Positions 16,734 through 25,948 are shown, counted from the stretch's first letter. The stretch: DNA of 64,000 nt from Pseudoponticoccus marisrubri (GCF_001482405.1 NZ_LPXO01000016.1:1-64000); one strand, 5' to 3'. Program-made: numbers and translations. The notes: generated by a model not told the origin, from the sequence alone.

Positions 16734-18023
16734 TTACTCCGCTGCCATCTTGGAGGATTGGGTGGCTTCGATGGTCGCCTCGAGCAGGATGCCCAGGCCT
16801 TCCTGCATCAGCTCGGAGCTGGTGGTCAGGGGGGCGAGCACCTTGACAACCTCGTCGTCGGCGCCGCTCGTCTCGATGATCAGGCCCTTCTCGAAGCAGC
16901 GCGCGCAAATGTCACCGGCCAGCTCGCCCGAGCCGACATCGACGCCCTGCATCAGGCCGCGGCCCTTCAGCTTGGCGCCCGGCACGGCCTCGGCCACAGA
17001 CTGCAGACCGCTGGTCAGCAGCACGGCCTTCTCGGCCAGCTCTTTCTGGAACGTGTCGTCCTTCCAGAACTTCTCGAGCGCGACGCGCGCGGTGACGAAG
17101 GCATGCGTGTTGCCGCGGAAGGTGCCGTTATGCTCGGCAGGCTTCCAGATATCCAGCTCGGGCTTCAGCAGCAGCGCCGCGAAGGGCAGGCCCATGCCGC
17201 TGAACGACTTGGCCATCGGGATCAGGTCCGGCTCGATGCCCATCTCCTCGAAGGAGAAGAAGGTGCCGGTCCGGCCACAGCCCGCCTGGATGTCATCGGC
17301 GATCAGCAGCGCGCCGTGCTTCTGAGCCAGCCGCGCCACGCCCTGCATGAACTCGGTCGAGGCGGCGTTCAGACCGCCCTCGCCCTGCACGGGCTCGATA
17401 ATGAAGGCGGCCGGCGCATCGACACCCGAGGACGAGTTGTCGAGCATCTGCTCGATCAGGCTCAGGCTGTCGACATCGTCGCCGAAGGCGCCCTCGAAGG
17501 GCATATGCGTGGTGCCGCAAAGCGGCGTGCCGGCGCCGGCACGCTTGCCGGAATTGCCGGTGCAGCTGAGCGCGCCCATGGTCATGCCGTGAAAGCCGTT
17601 GGTGAAGGCGATGATGTTGCGGCGCCCGGTGATCTTGCGCGCCAGCTTCATCGCGGCCTCGACGGCATTGGTGCCGGTCGGGCCGGTCATCATGACCTTG
17701 TAGTCCATGTCGCGCGGCTTGAGGATGATGTCCTCGACCGCCTGAAGAAACTTGGCCTTTGTGTCAGTGAACATGTCCAGACCATGGGTGATGCCGTCGG
17801 CCTGGATATGCTCGACCAGCGCGGCCTGCATGTCCGGGTCGTTATGGCCGTAGTTCAGCGAGGAACAGCCGGCGAGGAAGTCGATATAGCGGCGGCCCTG
17901 GTCGTCCCACAGTTCCGAGCCTTTGGCCCGGGCGAAACGCGTGGGGAAGGACCGGCAGTAGGAACGCGCCTCGCTTTCGCGGCGCGAAAAGATGTCGGTC
18001 GGGGTGGATGTCTCGTTCGTCAT
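16734..18023 (-). CDS. ectB: Diaminobutyrate-2-oxoglutarate transaminase
   Basis: This 429-residue class III PLP aminotransferase converts aspartate semialdehyde plus glutamate to 2,4-diaminobutyrate. Visible signatures are [18 protein letters not shown] near residue 50, [40 protein letters not shown] (PLP-binding Asp) and the lysine motif [14 protein letters not shown]. Length is as expected. It follows ectA after a 121-bp gap that contains a hairpin, and it is tightly coupled to ectC. Confidence 0.97.
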   Translation of the reverse strand: MTNETSTPTDIFSRRESEARSYCRSFPTRFARAKGSELWDDQGRRYIDFLAGCSSLNYGHNDPDMQAALVEHIQADGITHGLDMFTDTKAKFLQAVEDIILKPRDMDYKVMMTGPTGTNAVEAAMKLARKITGRRNIIAFTNGFHGMTMGALSCTGNSGKRAGAGTPLCGTTHMPFEGAFGDDVDSLSLIEQMLDNSSSGVDAPAAFIIEPVQGEGGLNAASTEFMQGVARLAQKHGALLIADDIQAGCGRTGTFFSFEEMGIEPDLIPMAKSFSGMGLPFAALLLKPELDIWKPAEHNGTFRGNTHAFVTARVALEKFWKDDTFQKELAEKAVLLTSGLQSVAEAVPGAKLKGRGLMQGVDVGSGELAGDICARCFEKGLIIETSGADDEVVKVLAPLTTSSELMQEGLGILLEATIEATQSSKMAAE

Positions 18024-18113
18024 GGAACGGTCCTCATGTTGGGAATATCAAGGGGCGTGGCGCGGACCCGGCACGGTCAGGCGGCGGGTCGACGGGCCAC
18101 GACAGGCATGTCT

Positions 18114-18137
18114 GGCGCACCCCCTGCGGGATGCGCC
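18114..18137. other. Hairpin in the ectA-ectB gap
   Basis: GGCGCA (18114-18119) pairs with TGCGCC (18132-18137), with possible inner CCC/GGG pairing. It lies just after the ectA stop codon on the minus strand. In this position it could attenuate readthrough or protect the 3' end of an ectA-only transcript. It has no U-tail. Confidence 0.35.
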
Positions 18138-18144
18138 GGCCGCA

Positions 18145-18678
18145 TCAGGCGGCGCGTGCCAGTTCGATCTCTTCGGGCAGGGTGATGATCACCATGTGCT
18201 CGGTCGCGTGCTGACCATCGAAATGGTCGTCACGGGTATAGTGCGGTGCGTCGGTCATCTCGCCGCCGATGTCGCGGGCAAAGCTGCGAAACAGCCCCCA
18301 CGAGGCGTCATTGTCGGCGGTGATCGTCGTCTTGAGGGCGTGGCAGTCACCACAATTCTCGCGCTCGACGAGGTGGCGCAGCATCTTCTTGCCAAGGCCG
18401 AGACCGCGCGCCTTTTCGCTCACCGCGACCTGCCAGACGAAGAACGCCCCGTCGGTCGGGATGATGTGACCCGAGATCCAGCCCACGACCTCGCCATCCA
18501 GCTCGGCCACGACGCAGGTGTCACGGAAATGCTCCGCCTGAACGATATTGCAGTACATGGAATTCTCGTCCAGCGGGTGGCAGTCGCGCACGAGGTCCCA
18601 GATGGCAGCCCCGTCCGTCGCGTCGGGCTTGCGCAGACGAGGCGTGCGTGATCGGGGTGTGGAAATGTCTTTCGGCAT
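18145..18678 (-). CDS. ectA: Diaminobutyrate acetyltransferase
   Basis: This 177-residue GNAT enzyme acetylates diaminobutyrate on the gamma-amino group using acetyl-CoA. EctA hallmarks are LRKPDATDGAAIWDLVRDCH and PLDENSMYCNIVQAEHFRDTC near residue 40, the acetyl-CoA loop SEKARGLGLGKKMLRHLV near residue 105, and the C-terminal TTITADNDASWGLFRSFA. It heads the ectABC-ask operon. Upstream lies the AT-rich, palindrome-containing gap shared with the divergent MarR gene. There is no ectD (hydroxylase) in the window, so only ectoine, not hydroxyectoine, is supported here. Confidence 0.96.
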   Translation of the reverse strand: MPKDISTPRSRTPRLRKPDATDGAAIWDLVRDCHPLDENSMYCNIVQAEHFRDTCVVAELDGEVVGWISGHIIPTDGAFFVWQVAVSEKARGLGLGKKMLRHLVERENCGDCHALKTTITADNDASWGLFRSFARDIGGEMTDAPHYTRDDHFDGQHATEHMVIITLPEEIELARAA

Positions 18679-18920
18679 GGGTCACTGCTCCCTGAACTGT
18701 TCGGATAACTAAGTAGTCTAGGCGGTGAAAAGTTTCAACATCCAAAGCAGTTTTTTCCGCTCATAGCGCGATTTCCCTGTTTTTTCGGGAAAAATGGGCG
18801 AAAAGGACTAACAATTTTCGACCGCACCCCTTAATTAGCTGAAGCAACTTGGCGCAACCATGTAAAGGGTGGATCATTCTGACACAGCATGTCACATTGG
18901 CCTCCGTTCCAGAGGTGCCC
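18679..18920. promoter_or_regulatory. ectA-ectR divergent control region
   Basis: This 242-bp AT-rich gap has three small perfect palindromes with 2-base centres. They are ACTA-AG-TAGT (18708-18717), TGAAA-AG-TTTCA (18726-18737) and TTTTTC-GG-GAAAAA (18781-18794). On the minus strand TTGAAA overlaps the second palindrome and could be an ectA -35 element, but no convincing -10 at 17 bp was found. MarR/EctR proteins bind short palindromes near the ectA promoter in methylotrophs, so these are the natural operator candidates. Function is inferred from position and symmetry only. Confidence 0.45.
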
Positions 18921-19409
18921 ATGGACCGGACTGACGAAAGCCTCATCGCCTTGCGGCGCATCCTGCGCACGACCGAGCTCTATTCGCGCGATCTCGCACA
19001 GGCCGCGGGGCTGACGCCGGCGCAGCTGCGCGTGCTGCAGATCGTCGTGGCCAAGGGCGGCCGCACGACGCCCAAGGCGCTGGCCACCCAGATGGGCGTC
19101 AGCCAGGCCACCGTGACCGCGCTGCTCGACAAGCTGCAATCGCGCGGGCTGCTGACACGCACCCGCTCGCAGGCCGACCGCCGCCAGACCGACGTCACCA
19201 TCACCCCCGACGGGCAGGCCGCCACGGACGAGGCACCCGACGCGCTGCAGCAGCGCTATGTCAAGGCGTTCGAGCGGCTGGAGGACTGGGAACAGGCCAT
19301 GCTGGTCGCCGCGCTGGAACGCGTCGCCGCCATGCTGGACGCCGAGGATATCGACGCCTCCCCCGTGCTGGCCATCGGTGACATCAAGACCGGAAAGACG
19401 AGCCACTAA
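18921..19409 (+). CDS. ectR: MarR-family regulator of ectoine synthesis (EctR-like)
   Basis: This 162-residue winged-helix regulator has LTPAQLRVLQIVVAKGGRTTPKALATQ and the recognition helix region MGVSQATVTALLDKLQSRGLL. The wing TRSQADRRQTDVTITPDG follows, all standard MarR. It is divergent from ectA across the palindrome-rich gap, the same arrangement as EctR repressors of ectABC operons. The ATG at 18921 is preceded by AGAGG at good distance and starts the conserved part (MDRTDESLIALRRIL). A TTG 72 bp upstream opens the same frame but lacks a ribosome site. The role as ectoine regulator is from context, not from a diagnostic residue. Confidence 0.85.
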   Translation: MDRTDESLIALRRILRTTELYSRDLAQAAGLTPAQLRVLQIVVAKGGRTTPKALATQMGVSQATVTALLDKLQSRGLLTRTRSQADRRQTDVTITPDGQAATDEAPDALQQRYVKAFERLEDWEQAMLVAALERVAAMLDAEDIDASPVLAIGDIKTGKTSH

Positions 19410-19548
19410 GGCACCGACCGGGACCTGTCGCGGTGCGTCCGCAAGTCGATTGGTTCGGCGTCCCGGACCGGTCCGATCGCGCGCGTGTTGCGGACGGGAA
19501 CGTCCCTTGCTCCAGATCAGCCGTCCGCCCCGCTCTCCGACTGACCCC

Positions 19549-21222
19549 TCAGCTGTGCTCTTCCTCGGCCGAGGCCTTCAGCGCCTCGTTATAGGCCTTG
19601 AGCGCGTCGACGTGGAAGAGCGCGCCCTGCAGGACCGGCTCTTGCGTGCGGCCCTCCAGCGTGACCACGGGCAGGAAAGCCACGCCCGAGCGGTCGAACA
19701 TGGGCAGCGCCACCTCCAGCGTGGCGCCGGCCTGCACGAAGAGCCCCTGCTGGATCATGCGCAGGCAGGCCTCTTCATCGGCGGCACCCTCATCGGTGGG
19801 CTTGCGCATCACGCCCTGAACGCGGAACATGGTCAGCAGGTAGGCCTGCGGCCCCTCGGCCAGGTGCACGTGGCGCCGCTCCAGCTGGGTCAGGAAGAAG
19901 GACCGGTCGACCAGCCGCGAGGCCAGCGCGGTCGACATCGACACCGAGATCATCACCGCCAGCCCGGTCTGCCAGTCGCCCGTCAGCTCGAACACGATCA
20001 GCGTGGTCGAGATCGGCGCGCCTAGCACCGCCGCCGCCACCGCGCCCATGCCCGCAAGCGCATAAAGCGTGAAGGCCGAGGAGACCTCGGGGAAGAGCCC
20101 GGTGGCGATATGGCCGAAGGCCAGCCCGGTCAGCGCCCCCACCATCAGCGAGGGCGAGAATACCCCGCCCCCCATGCGCCCCGCCATGGTCACCGCGACC
20201 GCGCAGACCTTGAGCACGGCAAAGACGAAGGCCTCGTGCAGCACGAGGCTGCCGGTCAGGGCACGCGAGGTGGTCTCGTAACCGACGCCGATGATATGGG
20301 GGAAATAGATCGCCATGGCGCCGAGGATCAGCCCCGCCACGGCCGGGCGCAGCCAGTGGGGCAGGCCCAGCCTGTTCTGCAGCGCGGTCTCGAGATCGTC
20401 GGCAAAGAAGATCGCGCGCATCATGATCACCGCCACGGCGCCGCAGACGAGGCCGAGGATGAAGAAGGCCGGCAACTCCAGGTAGAACTCCACCACCGTG
20501 GTGCCGGGCAGCACGAACTCGGTCACGTCGCCATAGACCAGCCGGTTGATCACCGTGCCCGCGGCGCTGGCCACCACGATGGGCGCAAAGGCGTGCAGCG
20601 CGAAATGGCGCAGGATGACCTCGAGCGCGAAGAGCGCGCCGGCAATGGGCGCGTTGAAACTGGCCGAGACGGCGGCGGCGACCGCGCAGCCCAGCAGGTC
20701 GCGCCCGGTGATCCCGTCGGCGCGCAGCGTGTTGGCCACCCAGGACGAGACCATGGCCGCGATATGCACCACCGGCCCCTCGCGCCCGGTGGAGCCGCCG
20801 GTCGACAGGGTGATCCAGGAACAGAGCGCCGAGGCGATGCCGGCCTTCTTCTCGACCCGCCCGTCATTGAGCGCCGCCCCCTCGATCACGTCGGCCACGG
20901 CGCGCACCCGCCCGTCGGGCGTGGCCAGGTGCAGGATCACCCCCACGGCCACCCCGCCCAGCACCGGGATCAGCAGCACGACGAACCAGGGCAGCGTCTC
21001 GGCGAAACTGTGCAGCGTGTTGACGTCCTCGGTGCGGTAGACCAGCGTCTGCAGCCCCTCGACCGCGGCGCGGAAGGCGATGGCCGCCAGGCCCGAGGCG
21101 ATGCCCAGCCCCAGCGCGATGAACCAGAACTGCACCTGGCTGGGCCCGCGATGGCGCACCATGTCCCAGCCGCGCGCCACCTGCAGGCGGGCGGACACCC
21201 ATTGCTGACGCAGAAAGCTCAA
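19549..21222 (-). CDS. ClC-type chloride channel/transporter
   Basis: This is a roughly 557-residue membrane protein with ten or more hydrophobic helices. Selectivity-filter signatures are STGGSTGREGPVVHIAAM (with the gating Glu in GREGP), FNAPIAGALFALEVIL and MGGGVFSPSLMVGALTG. The C-terminal 130 residues form a cytoplasmic CBS-like regulatory part (YLLTMFRVQGVMRKPT onward). The start is uncertain. A TTG at 21220-21222 has a strong GGAGGAGG upstream and adds the basic helix usual in the family, so it is preferred; the first good ATG is at 21162. The likely role is chloride or proton-coupled anion transport; linkage to ectoine genes suggests ion balance under salt stress, by inference. Confidence 0.88.
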   Translation of the reverse strand: MSFLRQQWVSARLQVARGWDMVRHRGPSQVQFWFIALGLGIASGLAAIAFRAAVEGLQTLVYRTEDVNTLHSFAETLPWFVVLLIPVLGGVAVGVILHLATPDGRVRAVADVIEGAALNDGRVEKKAGIASALCSWITLSTGGSTGREGPVVHIAAMVSSWVANTLRADGITGRDLLGCAVAAAVSASFNAPIAGALFALEVILRHFALHAFAPIVVASAAGTVINRLVYGDVTEFVLPGTTVVEFYLELPAFFILGLVCGAVAVIMMRAIFFADDLETALQNRLGLPHWLRPAVAGLILGAMAIYFPHIIGVGYETTSRALTGSLVLHEAFVFAVLKVCAVAVTMAGRMGGGVFSPSLMVGALTGLAFGHIATGLFPEVSSAFTLYALAGMGAVAAAVLGAPISTTLIVFELTGDWQTGLAVMISVSMSTALASRLVDRSFFLTQLERRHVHLAEGPQAYLLTMFRVQGVMRKPTDEGAADEEACLRMIQQGLFVQAGATLEVALPMFDRSGVAFLPVVTLEGRTQEPVLQGALFHVDALKAYNEALKASAEEEHS

Positions 21223-21307
21223 CCCTTCCGACCTCCTCCGATCCGGTGGCTTTTCCGCCGGCCACGGCCCGGCTAGACTGGACGGGACACCCACCGGAGA
21301 TCCCGAC

Positions 21308-22681
21308 ATGGCCATCGCACAGGCGCTCGACGCGTTGCACGCACTCCTAGGCGAACGGTGCAGCATCTCCAAGTCCGAACGCGACCTGCACGGCCGATCG
21401 GAGTCCCATTTCCCCCCGATGCCCCCCGATGCGGTGGTCTGGCCCGAAACGACGGCGGAGGTCCGGCAGATCGTGCGGATCTGCGCCACCGAGGGCTGTC
21501 CGGTGATCGGCTGGGGGGCGGGAACCTCGCTGGAAGGGCACGGGCTGGCCGTGCAGGGCGGCGTGGTGGTGGATTTCGCACACATGAACCGCGTGCTCGA
21601 GATCCGGCAGGCCGACATGGATGTCACCGTGCAGCCCGGCGTCACGCGCGAGGCCCTGAACGAGGAACTGCGCGCCACGGGGCTCTTCTTCCCGGTCGAT
21701 CCCGGCGCCAATGCCACGCTGGGCGGCATGGCCATGACCCGCGCCTCGGGCACCACGACGGTGCGCTATGGCAGCATGCGCGACAATGTGCTGGCGCTCG
21801 AGGTGGTGCTGGCCGATGGCCGCGTGATCCGCACCGGCACGAGGGCGCGCAAATCCGCCGCGGGCTACGACCTGACCGCGCTGATGGTGGGCTCCGAGGG
21901 AACGCTCGGCTTGGTGACCGAGCTGACCCTGCGCCTGTCCGGCATCCCCGAGGCGACGAGCGCGGGGATCTGCGCCTTTCCCGACATGGGCTCGGCGGTG
22001 AACGCGGTGATCGAGACCATCCAGATGGGCATCCCCATGGCCCGGATCGAGTTCGCCTGCGCCGAGACGGCCCGCGCCTTCACCGCCTATGCCGGGGTCG
22101 AGATGGCCGAGGCGCCGCACCTGATGGTCGAGTTCCACGGCGCGCCCGACAGCGTCGCGCAGAATGCCGAGCGCTTCGCCGAGATCGTCGCCGATCATGG
22201 CGGCGCGCCCTTCCGCTGGTCGACCCGCGAGGAAGAGCGCCGCGCGCTCTGGGCGCTGCGCCACGCCGGCTATTACGCGATCCTCGCGTCGCGCCCCGGG
22301 GCGCGCGCGCTGGTCACCGATATCTGCGTGCCGATCTCGCGGCTGGCGCAGGCGATGGCAGAGACGCAGGCCGACATCGCCGCCTCCCCCCTGCCCGGCC
22401 CGATCCTCGGACATGTCGGTGACGGCAATTTCCACGCCGTGCTGATGATCGACGAGGCAGTGCCGGCCGAACTGGACGAGGCGAAACGGCTGGCACAGCG
22501 CATGGCCGAACGCGCCCTGAGACTGGGCGGCACCTGCACCGGCGAGCACGGGATCGGCATGGGCAAGACCGGGCTGATGGCGGCCGAGCATGGCGCGGGC
22601 TGGGACGTGATGGGCCAGCTCAAGACCGCGCTCGACCCGCAGAACCTGATGAACCCCGGCAAGCTGGTGCCGGGCAACTGA
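21308..22681 (+). CDS. FAD-linked 2-hydroxyacid oxidase (GlcD/D-lactate dehydrogenase type)
   Basis: This 457-residue flavoprotein has a PCMH-type FAD domain (PVIGWGAGTSLEGHGLAVQG near residue 70, then DPGANATLGGMAMTRASGT). A C-terminal cap follows, with the metal- and substrate-binding ILGHVGDGNFHAVLMID near residue 375 and the closing GGTCTGEHGIGMGKTGLM. It oxidises D-2-hydroxyacids such as D-lactate or glycolate and passes electrons to cytochrome c or quinone. No GlcE/GlcF partners are adjacent, which favours a single-subunit D-lactate dehydrogenase type. The start ATG follows GGAGATCCC. It is divergent from the ClC gene. Confidence 0.9.
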   Translation: MAIAQALDALHALLGERCSISKSERDLHGRSESHFPPMPPDAVVWPETTAEVRQIVRICATEGCPVIGWGAGTSLEGHGLAVQGGVVVDFAHMNRVLEIRQADMDVTVQPGVTREALNEELRATGLFFPVDPGANATLGGMAMTRASGTTTVRYGSMRDNVLALEVVLADGRVIRTGTRARKSAAGYDLTALMVGSEGTLGLVTELTLRLSGIPEATSAGICAFPDMGSAVNAVIETIQMGIPMARIEFACAETARAFTAYAGVEMAEAPHLMVEFHGAPDSVAQNAERFAEIVADHGGAPFRWSTREEERRALWALRHAGYYAILASRPGARALVTDICVPISRLAQAMAETQADIAASPLPGPILGHVGDGNFHAVLMIDEAVPAELDEAKRLAQRMAERALRLGGTCTGEHGIGMGKTGLMAAEHGAGWDVMGQLKTALDPQNLMNPGKLVPGN

Positions 22682-22696
22682 CCGATCGGTCCGGCG

Positions 22697-23293
22697 TCAC
22701 GGGGCGGCGTGCAGCCGCCGGACAAGCCGTGCCGCACGGGCCGCCCGGTCAGCCCGTGTCGCCGCGTCGGGCCGTGCCATGGCCCCGGTGGCGCAGCGGA
22801 TTTGCCAGTCGCCGACCAGCAGATCGACCCACAGCGCCGCGGCCGCCCCGGCCGGGCCCGTCACCCGGTCCGCCGCGACTTCCCGCGCGAACAGGGCTGC
22901 CAGCCGGGGAAACACTGCGCCACGTCCGGCCTCGGCCAGCACTTGGCCCAGGGAACCGCTGGCATCTGACGCCGCGGCGCGGTTCAGCGCGATGGCCCGC
23001 TCGCTCAGCAGCATGTCCAGCAGCGCGGCACCGACCGCCTCCAGATCCTGCTTGTCGGCCGGGGCCGCAAGCATGACATCCAGCCGCTCCGACACCTGCG
23101 CCGCATTGCGCGCGATCAGCGCCCGGAACAGGCCCGCCTTGTCGCCATACCAGCGATACAGAGTCTCGTTCGACGCCTTCGCCCGCCGCGCAACCGCCAG
23201 CATCGACATGCCCGCCAACCCCTTCTCGGCCAGAAGGGCATAGGCCGCTTCGGCAATCTGCGCCTCGCGCGCCGCTTTGGTTTCGGGTGTCAA
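22697..23293 (-). CDS. TetR/AcrR-family regulator
   Basis: This is a regulator of about 198 residues with a TetR helix-turn-helix (IAEAAYALLAEKGLAGMSML, then ARRAKASNETLYRWYGDKAGLFRALI). An all-helical ligand domain of normal length follows, with a C-terminal Arg/Ala-rich helix. The TTG at 23291-23293 is preferred as start because GGAGG lies six bases upstream and the conserved part begins right after it. The longer frame up to 23350 would run through the palindromic operators. It is divergent from the two small membrane-protein genes, which it most likely represses together with itself. Confidence 0.87.
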   Translation of the reverse strand: MTPETKAAREAQIAEAAYALLAEKGLAGMSMLAVARRAKASNETLYRWYGDKAGLFRALIARNAAQVSERLDVMLAAPADKQDLEAVGAALLDMLLSERAIALNRAAASDASGSLGQVLAEAGRGAVFPRLAALFAREVAADRVTGPAGAAAALWVDLLVGDWQIRCATGAMARPDAATRADRAARAARLVRRLHAAP

Positions 23294-23322
23294 GACCGCC
23301 TCCAATTCCGTCTTGACTGAAA

Positions 23323-23368
23323 CCGTACACGTGGTTACGGGTATGCGCAACCGTACACCCGATTACGC
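23323..23368. promoter_or_regulatory. Tandem TetR-type operators
   Basis: Two related 18-bp elements are CCGTACACGTGGTTACGG (23323-23340, arms CCGTA/TACGG) and CCGTACACCCGATTACGC (23351-23368), with centres 28 bp apart. The first is a dyad and the second a one-sided variant. They lie between the TetR start and the first membrane-protein gene. A TTGACT hexamer at 23313-23318 just outside could be a plus-strand -35, but no good -10 was found. Assignment is from symmetry, repetition and position. Confidence 0.6.
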
Positions 23369-23384
23369 CAACTGGAGCACCGCC

Positions 23385-23756
23385 ATGCAAGACCCCACCA
23401 CCTTCCGCGCCGCCATCGCCATTCTGGCGATCCTGCAGACCGTCATGCTGGGCGCGCTGTTCGCCGGCGTGCCGCCGCATCCGCCCGTTCAGGTCGCGCC
23501 GTTCGGCATCGGCCCGTTCCTGGGCGCATCGCTGGCGATCTGCGCGGCCGCCTGGATGCTGGCGTCCCGCCGCCGTCCCGCCCTGCTGCTGGGCGGCGCG
23601 GCTATCGTCGCGGCGCTGGTCTCGTTCGGCCCCCAGAAATATTTCGACCCGCAGTTTCCGCTGATCTGGCCCGCCGTGCTGATCGCTCAGGCCGCGATCG
23701 CCACCCTGCTGGTTCAGCTGGTCGCCCTGCCCCGAACCCGCGGCGTCCCGGCATGA
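23385..23756 (+). CDS. Small membrane protein of unknown function
   Basis: This 123-residue protein has four predicted membrane helices (AIAILAILQTVMLGALFAGV, the FLGASLAICAAAWMLA region, ALLLGGAAIVAALV and the PAVLIAQAAIATLLVQLV region) and short loops. The start ATG has TGGAG eight bases upstream. It overlaps the next gene by four bases (ATGA), so the pair is translationally coupled and probably forms one functional unit under the divergent TetR regulator. I do not recognise a named family. Confidence 0.7.
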   Translation: MQDPTTFRAAIAILAILQTVMLGALFAGVPPHPPVQVAPFGIGPFLGASLAICAAAWMLASRRRPALLLGGAAIVAALVSFGPQKYFDPQFPLIWPAVLIAQAAIATLLVQLVALPRTRGVPA

Positions 23757-24250
23757 GCGCGCGCACCCTGACCGCCGGCTTCGCGACCCTGCTGCTGAGC
23801 GGCGCGATCTTCGGCTTCTTCTACGCCTGGATCTGCTCGACCATGTGGGGGCTCGACACGCTGGACCCGCGGATTGCCATGGCGGCGATGCAGGCGATGA
23901 ATGACAGCGTGCGCAACGCCGTCTTCGCCCCGGCGTTCTTTGCCACGCCCGTCGTGGCCGGACTGGCCGCAGGGCTGGCCCTGCGCGACGGCGCGCCCCG
24001 TGCCGCGCTGGCCTTTGCCGCGGCGGCACTGGTCTACCTGCTGGGGGGCATGGGGCTGACCATGGCCGTGAACGTACCGATGAACGAGGCGCTGGCCAGC
24101 CGCGAAGTGCCCAGCGACATCGACACCGCCCGCGCGATCTGGCAGGACTATTCGCCGCGCTGGCAACGGTTCAACACGCTTCGCACGCTCGCCTCGGGTG
24201 TCGCGCTGATGCTGTCCGGTTACGGTCTGGTCGCGCTGGCCCGCGCCTGA
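23753..24250 (+). CDS. DUF1772 (anthrone oxygenase-like) membrane protein
   Basis: This 165-residue integral membrane protein has four helices. The N-terminus (SGAIFGFFYAWICSTMWGLD), the AAMQAMNDSVRNAVFAPAFF block near residue 42 and the late NVPMNEAL with a Trp-containing segment (YSPRWQRFNTLRTLAS) match the DUF1772 family. In fungi this family includes anthrone oxygenases; in bacteria the role is unsettled, often under TetR control. It is the second gene of the TetR-regulated pair and is convergent with recN, only three bases from its stop codon. Confidence 0.8.
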   Translation: MSARTLTAGFATLLLSGAIFGFFYAWICSTMWGLDTLDPRIAMAAMQAMNDSVRNAVFAPAFFATPVVAGLAAGLALRDGAPRAALAFAAAALVYLLGGMGLTMAVNVPMNEALASREVPSDIDTARAIWQDYSPRWQRFNTLRTLASGVALMLSGYGLVALARA

Positions 24251-24253
24251 CCC

Positions 24254-25909
24254 TCAGACCGCGGCCAGAAGGGCCCGTGCGGCGGCGCGGGCCTCGTCGG
24301 TGACGGTATCGCCGGCCAGCATGCGGGCGATCTCGCCTTCGCGCTCGGTCTCGGCCAGGGCCACCACGTCGGAGCGCGTCTGCTCGCCCTCGACCCGCTT
24401 GGCCACGCGCCAGTGATGCGCGCCGAGGGCGGCGACCTGCGGGGAATGCGTGACGACCAGCACCTGCCCCTCCTCGGCCAGCGCCTTCAGGCGGCGGCCC
24501 ACGGCATCGGCGGTGGCACCGCCCACGCCGCGGTCGATCTCGTCGAAGATCATCGTCACGCCGGCATCGCGCTCCTGCGAGAGGCAGACCTTGAGCGCCA
24601 GCAGGAAGCGGCTGAGCTCGCCGCCCGAGGCGATCTTGTTGAGCGGCCCCGACGGCGCGCCGGGATTGGTGGCCACGGTGAAGCTGACCGCGTCGCGCCC
24701 CTCGGGCCCGGCGGGCGCTTCGTCGAAGACGGTGCGGAACACCGCGCGCTCCATCTTGAGCGGCGCCAGTTCGGCCGCCACGGCCGCGTCCAGCCGTTCG
24801 GCCGCGGCGCGCCGGGCCGCGCCAAGCGCCTCGGCGGCCGCGTCATAGTCGGCCTCGGCCGCGCGCAGCTCGACCTGCAGCGCGTCCAGCCGTGCCTCGC
24901 CCGCGTCCAGCGCCTCCAGCCGCTCCGACAGCTCGGCGGCCAGCCCGGGCAGGTCGTCGGCCAGCACCTGATGCTTGCGGGCCAGCCCGCGCAGCGCAAA
25001 AAGCCGCTCCTCGGTCTCTTCCAGCTCCAGCGGGTCGAAGTCCAGCGCGTCGAGGCAATCGGCCACGCCCTGCGCGGCTTCGTCCAGCTCGGCCATGGCG
25101 CGGGACAGCGCCGCCAGCGGCGCGTCGAGCCGGCCCTCGGCCTTGTCCGCCGCGCCCTCCAGCCAGCGCAGCGCGCCGGCCATGGCGCCCTCGGCGCCCT
25201 CGTATCCCAGCGCGGCCGAGGCCTGCGCGATGTCCGAGCGGATCTTCTCGGCCCCCTGCATGGCGCGGCGGCGCGCGTCCAGCTCGGCCTCCTCGCCCGG
25301 CTGCGGCGCCAGCTTGTCCAGCTCGGCCACGGCGTGGCGCAGGAAATCCTCCTCGGCGCGGACCGCCTCCAGCGCCTCCTCGGCCGTCCGCAGCGCCTTG
25401 CGGGCGCGCGCCATGCCGGTCCAGGCCGTGCGCACCGCGGCGCTTTCCGCCTCGACACCGGCATAGGCGTCGAGCAGGGCGCGGTGGCCGCGCGGGTCCA
25501 GCAGGCCCCGATCATCATGCTGCCCGTGCAGCTCGACCAGCGTCTCGGAGAGCCGGCGCAGCACCTCGCCCGAGACGCGGCGGTCATTGACCCAGCCGGT
25601 CTTGCGCCCGTCGCGCGTGTTCACCCGGCGCAGGATCAGCTCGGAGCCGCCGGGCAGGCCGGCCTCGTCCAGGACGGCATGTGCGGCATGGCCCTCGGCC
25701 AGCTCGAAGACGGCCGTCACCTCGCCCTGCGCGGCACCGCTGCGCACCAGCTCGGCCCGGCCGCGCCAGCCCAGAACGAAGCCCAGGCTGTCCAGCAGGA
25801 TCGACTTGCCGGCGCCAGTCTCGCCGGTCAGCACGTTCAGACCCGGCTGGAAGGCCAGGTCCAGACGTTCGATGATCAGCATGTCCCGAATTTCAAGCGC
25901 GCGCAGCAT
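24254..25909 (-). CDS. recN: DNA repair protein RecN
   Basis: This 551-residue SMC-like ATPase is used in double-strand-break repair. The N-terminal ATP half has MLRALEIRDMLIIERLDLAF and Walker A TGETGAGKSILLDSLGFVLG. A long, charged coiled-coil middle (residues about 160-370) follows. The C-terminal half has the signature NKIASGGELSRFLLALK, Walker B MIFDEIDRGVGG and the His switch VLVVTHSPQVAALG. Length is normal. It is 39 bp downstream of bamD on the same strand, the order usual in Rhodobacteraceae. Confidence 0.97.
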   Translation of the reverse strand: MLRALEIRDMLIIERLDLAFQPGLNVLTGETGAGKSILLDSLGFVLGWRGRAELVRSGAAQGEVTAVFELAEGHAAHAVLDEAGLPGGSELILRRVNTRDGRKTGWVNDRRVSGEVLRRLSETLVELHGQHDDRGLLDPRGHRALLDAYAGVEAESAAVRTAWTGMARARKALRTAEEALEAVRAEEDFLRHAVAELDKLAPQPGEEAELDARRRAMQGAEKIRSDIAQASAALGYEGAEGAMAGALRWLEGAADKAEGRLDAPLAALSRAMAELDEAAQGVADCLDALDFDPLELEETEERLFALRGLARKHQVLADDLPGLAAELSERLEALDAGEARLDALQVELRAAEADYDAAAEALGAARRAAAERLDAAVAAELAPLKMERAVFRTVFDEAPAGPEGRDAVSFTVATNPGAPSGPLNKIASGGELSRFLLALKVCLSQERDAGVTMIFDEIDRGVGGATADAVGRRLKALAEEGQVLVVTHSPQVAALGAHHWRVAKRVEGEQTRSDVVALAETEREGEIARMLAGDTVTDEARAAARALLAAV

Positions 25910-25948
25910 GGGAGTGTTCCGTCAGGCAGGTGGGGTGCCCCGCCCGGC

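Noticed and set aside
18849-18920. Upstream TTG start for the MarR/EctR gene
   Set aside because: No ribosome site precedes it, and the added 24 residues are not MarR-like. The ATG at 18921 has AGAGG at good distance.
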